Part shown: positions 13,185 through 13,891 of the stretch, piece after piece | Numbering within the stretch: the first letter of the stretch is position 1 | Layout: the number at the start of each line of letters is the position of its first letter | Made by a program: the position numbers and the translations under genes | Assembly (NCBI GenBank): GCA_015067385.1 | Contig: SVMP01000041.1 | Location: 1-13,891, forward strand | DNA: 13,891 bases | Direction of reading: 5' to 3' | DNA from: Oscillospiraceae bacterium | GTDB lineage: Bacteria > Bacillota > Clostridia > Oscillospirales > UBA644 | Notes under the pieces: generated by a model | Database searches by the model: none | What the model was told of the DNA's origin: nothing | Seen by the model: the letters and a program-made list of their open reading frames with translations, nothing else

Positions 13185-13891
13185 TTATTTATCTGCGCCG
13201 AGGAATTTTGCCGTGTCCGGTGTTAATTTATAGATGCCGCAGCCCGTGTCGAACGCACGGTCGTTCATTTCAAGCATTCCGATCGACGTTATCGCCTGCT
13301 GGAACGTCAGATCAAGCTTTGCGCAAAGCTCATCGACGGATGCTATGCCGTTTCTGACAAGATAGCCGAGGATCTTTCTTTCTTCTTCGCTTGTAACGTC
13401 TGCCATCTCTTTTATCAGCTCGATATACGATCTTTTCGGCTCTTCCTTTTTCGGTTCGGGCTGAGTTTCTTTTTCTTCATATTTCGGAACGAGCTTCTCT
13501 TTTTTAACCGCAGGGGCTGTCGTTCTCTTTTTTTCGTAAAAATAAAGCTCTTCAACGGACGTATCGCTCGCATTCGGGTCTACGGTAGTCTCTTTTGCAC
13601 CCTTGAGATAAAGATATGCGGGAGTTATCCTTGAACGTTTTTTTACTTTCGGGTAATCGTATTTTTCATCGAGACGCTTTAAAATATCGTCTGCGCATAC
13701 AGCGGGAACGGCACCCTTGCAGAAAAGACTGTTCGTGCCGGCAAATTCGGGCGTGTACATCGGTCCCGGAACGGCAAAGAGCGTCCTTTTCTGATCAAGA
13801 GCGTGTTCGGCTGTCGTCATCGAACCGCCCGAAAAACTTGATTCAACAACTACAACGCTGTCGGAAAGTCCGCTTATAAGACGGTTTCTTT
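13185..13891 (-). CDS. dprA: DNA processing protein DprA, C-terminal part (5' end cut off by the window)
   Basis: DprA binds single-stranded DNA and loads RecA during natural transformation; it is also kept in many non-competent species. The frame is open to the window edge, and about 235 residues are visible. The first visible residues, RNRLISGLSDSVVVVES, then SGGSMTTAEHALDQ and LFAVPGP, are the end of the DprA Rossmann domain, followed by GTNSLFCKGAVPA. A lysine/glutamate/proline-rich linker of roughly 100 residues comes next. A C-terminal winged-helix domain follows (EERKILGYLVRNGIASVDELCAKLDLTFQQAITSIGMLE, ending in YKL), as expected for this family. The ATG at 13820 is internal, not the start. 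The linker is longer than I would expect. topA follows 68 bases downstream. Confidence 0.92.
   Translation of the reverse strand, partial: RNRLISGLSDSVVVVESSFSGGSMTTAEHALDQKRTLFAVPGPMYTPEFAGTNSLFCKGAVPAVCADDILKRLDEKYDYPKVKKRSRITPAYLYLKGAKETTVDPNASDTSVEELYFYEKKRTTAPAVKKEKLVPKYEEKETQPEPKKEEPKRSYIELIKEMADVTSEEERKILGYLVRNGIASVDELCAKLDLTFQQAITSIGMLEMNDRAFDTGCGIYKLTPDTAKFLGADK

Overview
The window looks like a chromosomal segment of a Gram-positive, endospore-lineage Firmicute, most likely an uncultured Clostridia/Oscillospirales-type gut bacterium. The basis is gene content: spoVG beside murC, a dprA-topA-trmFO block, a plsX-acp-rnc block with an Elp3-like radical SAM gene, AGGAG-type ribosome binding sites, and tight co-directional packing. 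This placement is inference; no rRNA or tRNA gene is present.

Layout. Everything except spoVG is on the minus strand, so transcription mostly runs from high to low coordinates. From the right edge: dprA (5' end cut off by the window), topA, an SDR reductase, trmFO, plsX, an acyl-carrier-like protein, a KilA-N domain gene, rnc, a small lipoprotein, an Elp3-like radical SAM enzyme, two xylose-isomerase-like TIM-barrel proteins, and a polytopic membrane protein. It ends with divergent spoVG (+) and murC (-, 3' end cut off). trmFO/plsX overlap by 4 bases and plsX/acp are one base apart, so trmFO-plsX-acp is a tight operon. The lipoprotein and radical SAM genes are also coupled.

Functions. dprA and topA serve DNA uptake/recombination and supercoiling. 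trmFO methylates tRNA U54. plsX makes acyl-phosphate for phospholipid synthesis, and the neighbouring small protein has the acyl carrier fold but lacks the serine that carries phosphopantetheine. rnc processes double-stranded RNA. murC makes a peptidoglycan precursor and spoVG is an RNA-binding regulator.

The most unusual content is intergenic. Two ~210-bp copies (2993-3202 and 9901-10112) of an element made of about eight different short hairpins are separated by ATATCGC spacers in the left half and GCGATAT spacers in the right half. The spacers can pair across the element into a ladder with side hairpins facing each other. A second family (2100-2156 and 10865-10944) consists of inverted arrays of a degenerate 7-bp unit, TAAGTGN, whose outermost unit supplies the TAA stop codon of the adjacent minus-strand gene. 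Two single genes (2154-2948 and 10114-10845) each sit between one copy of each family. Other notable points are a perfect 32-bp palindrome inside the KilA-N gene and a complementary 10-mer shared by the murC ribosome binding site and the spoVG leader. No stretch over 300 bases is without a gene; the longest gaps are filled by the hairpin elements.
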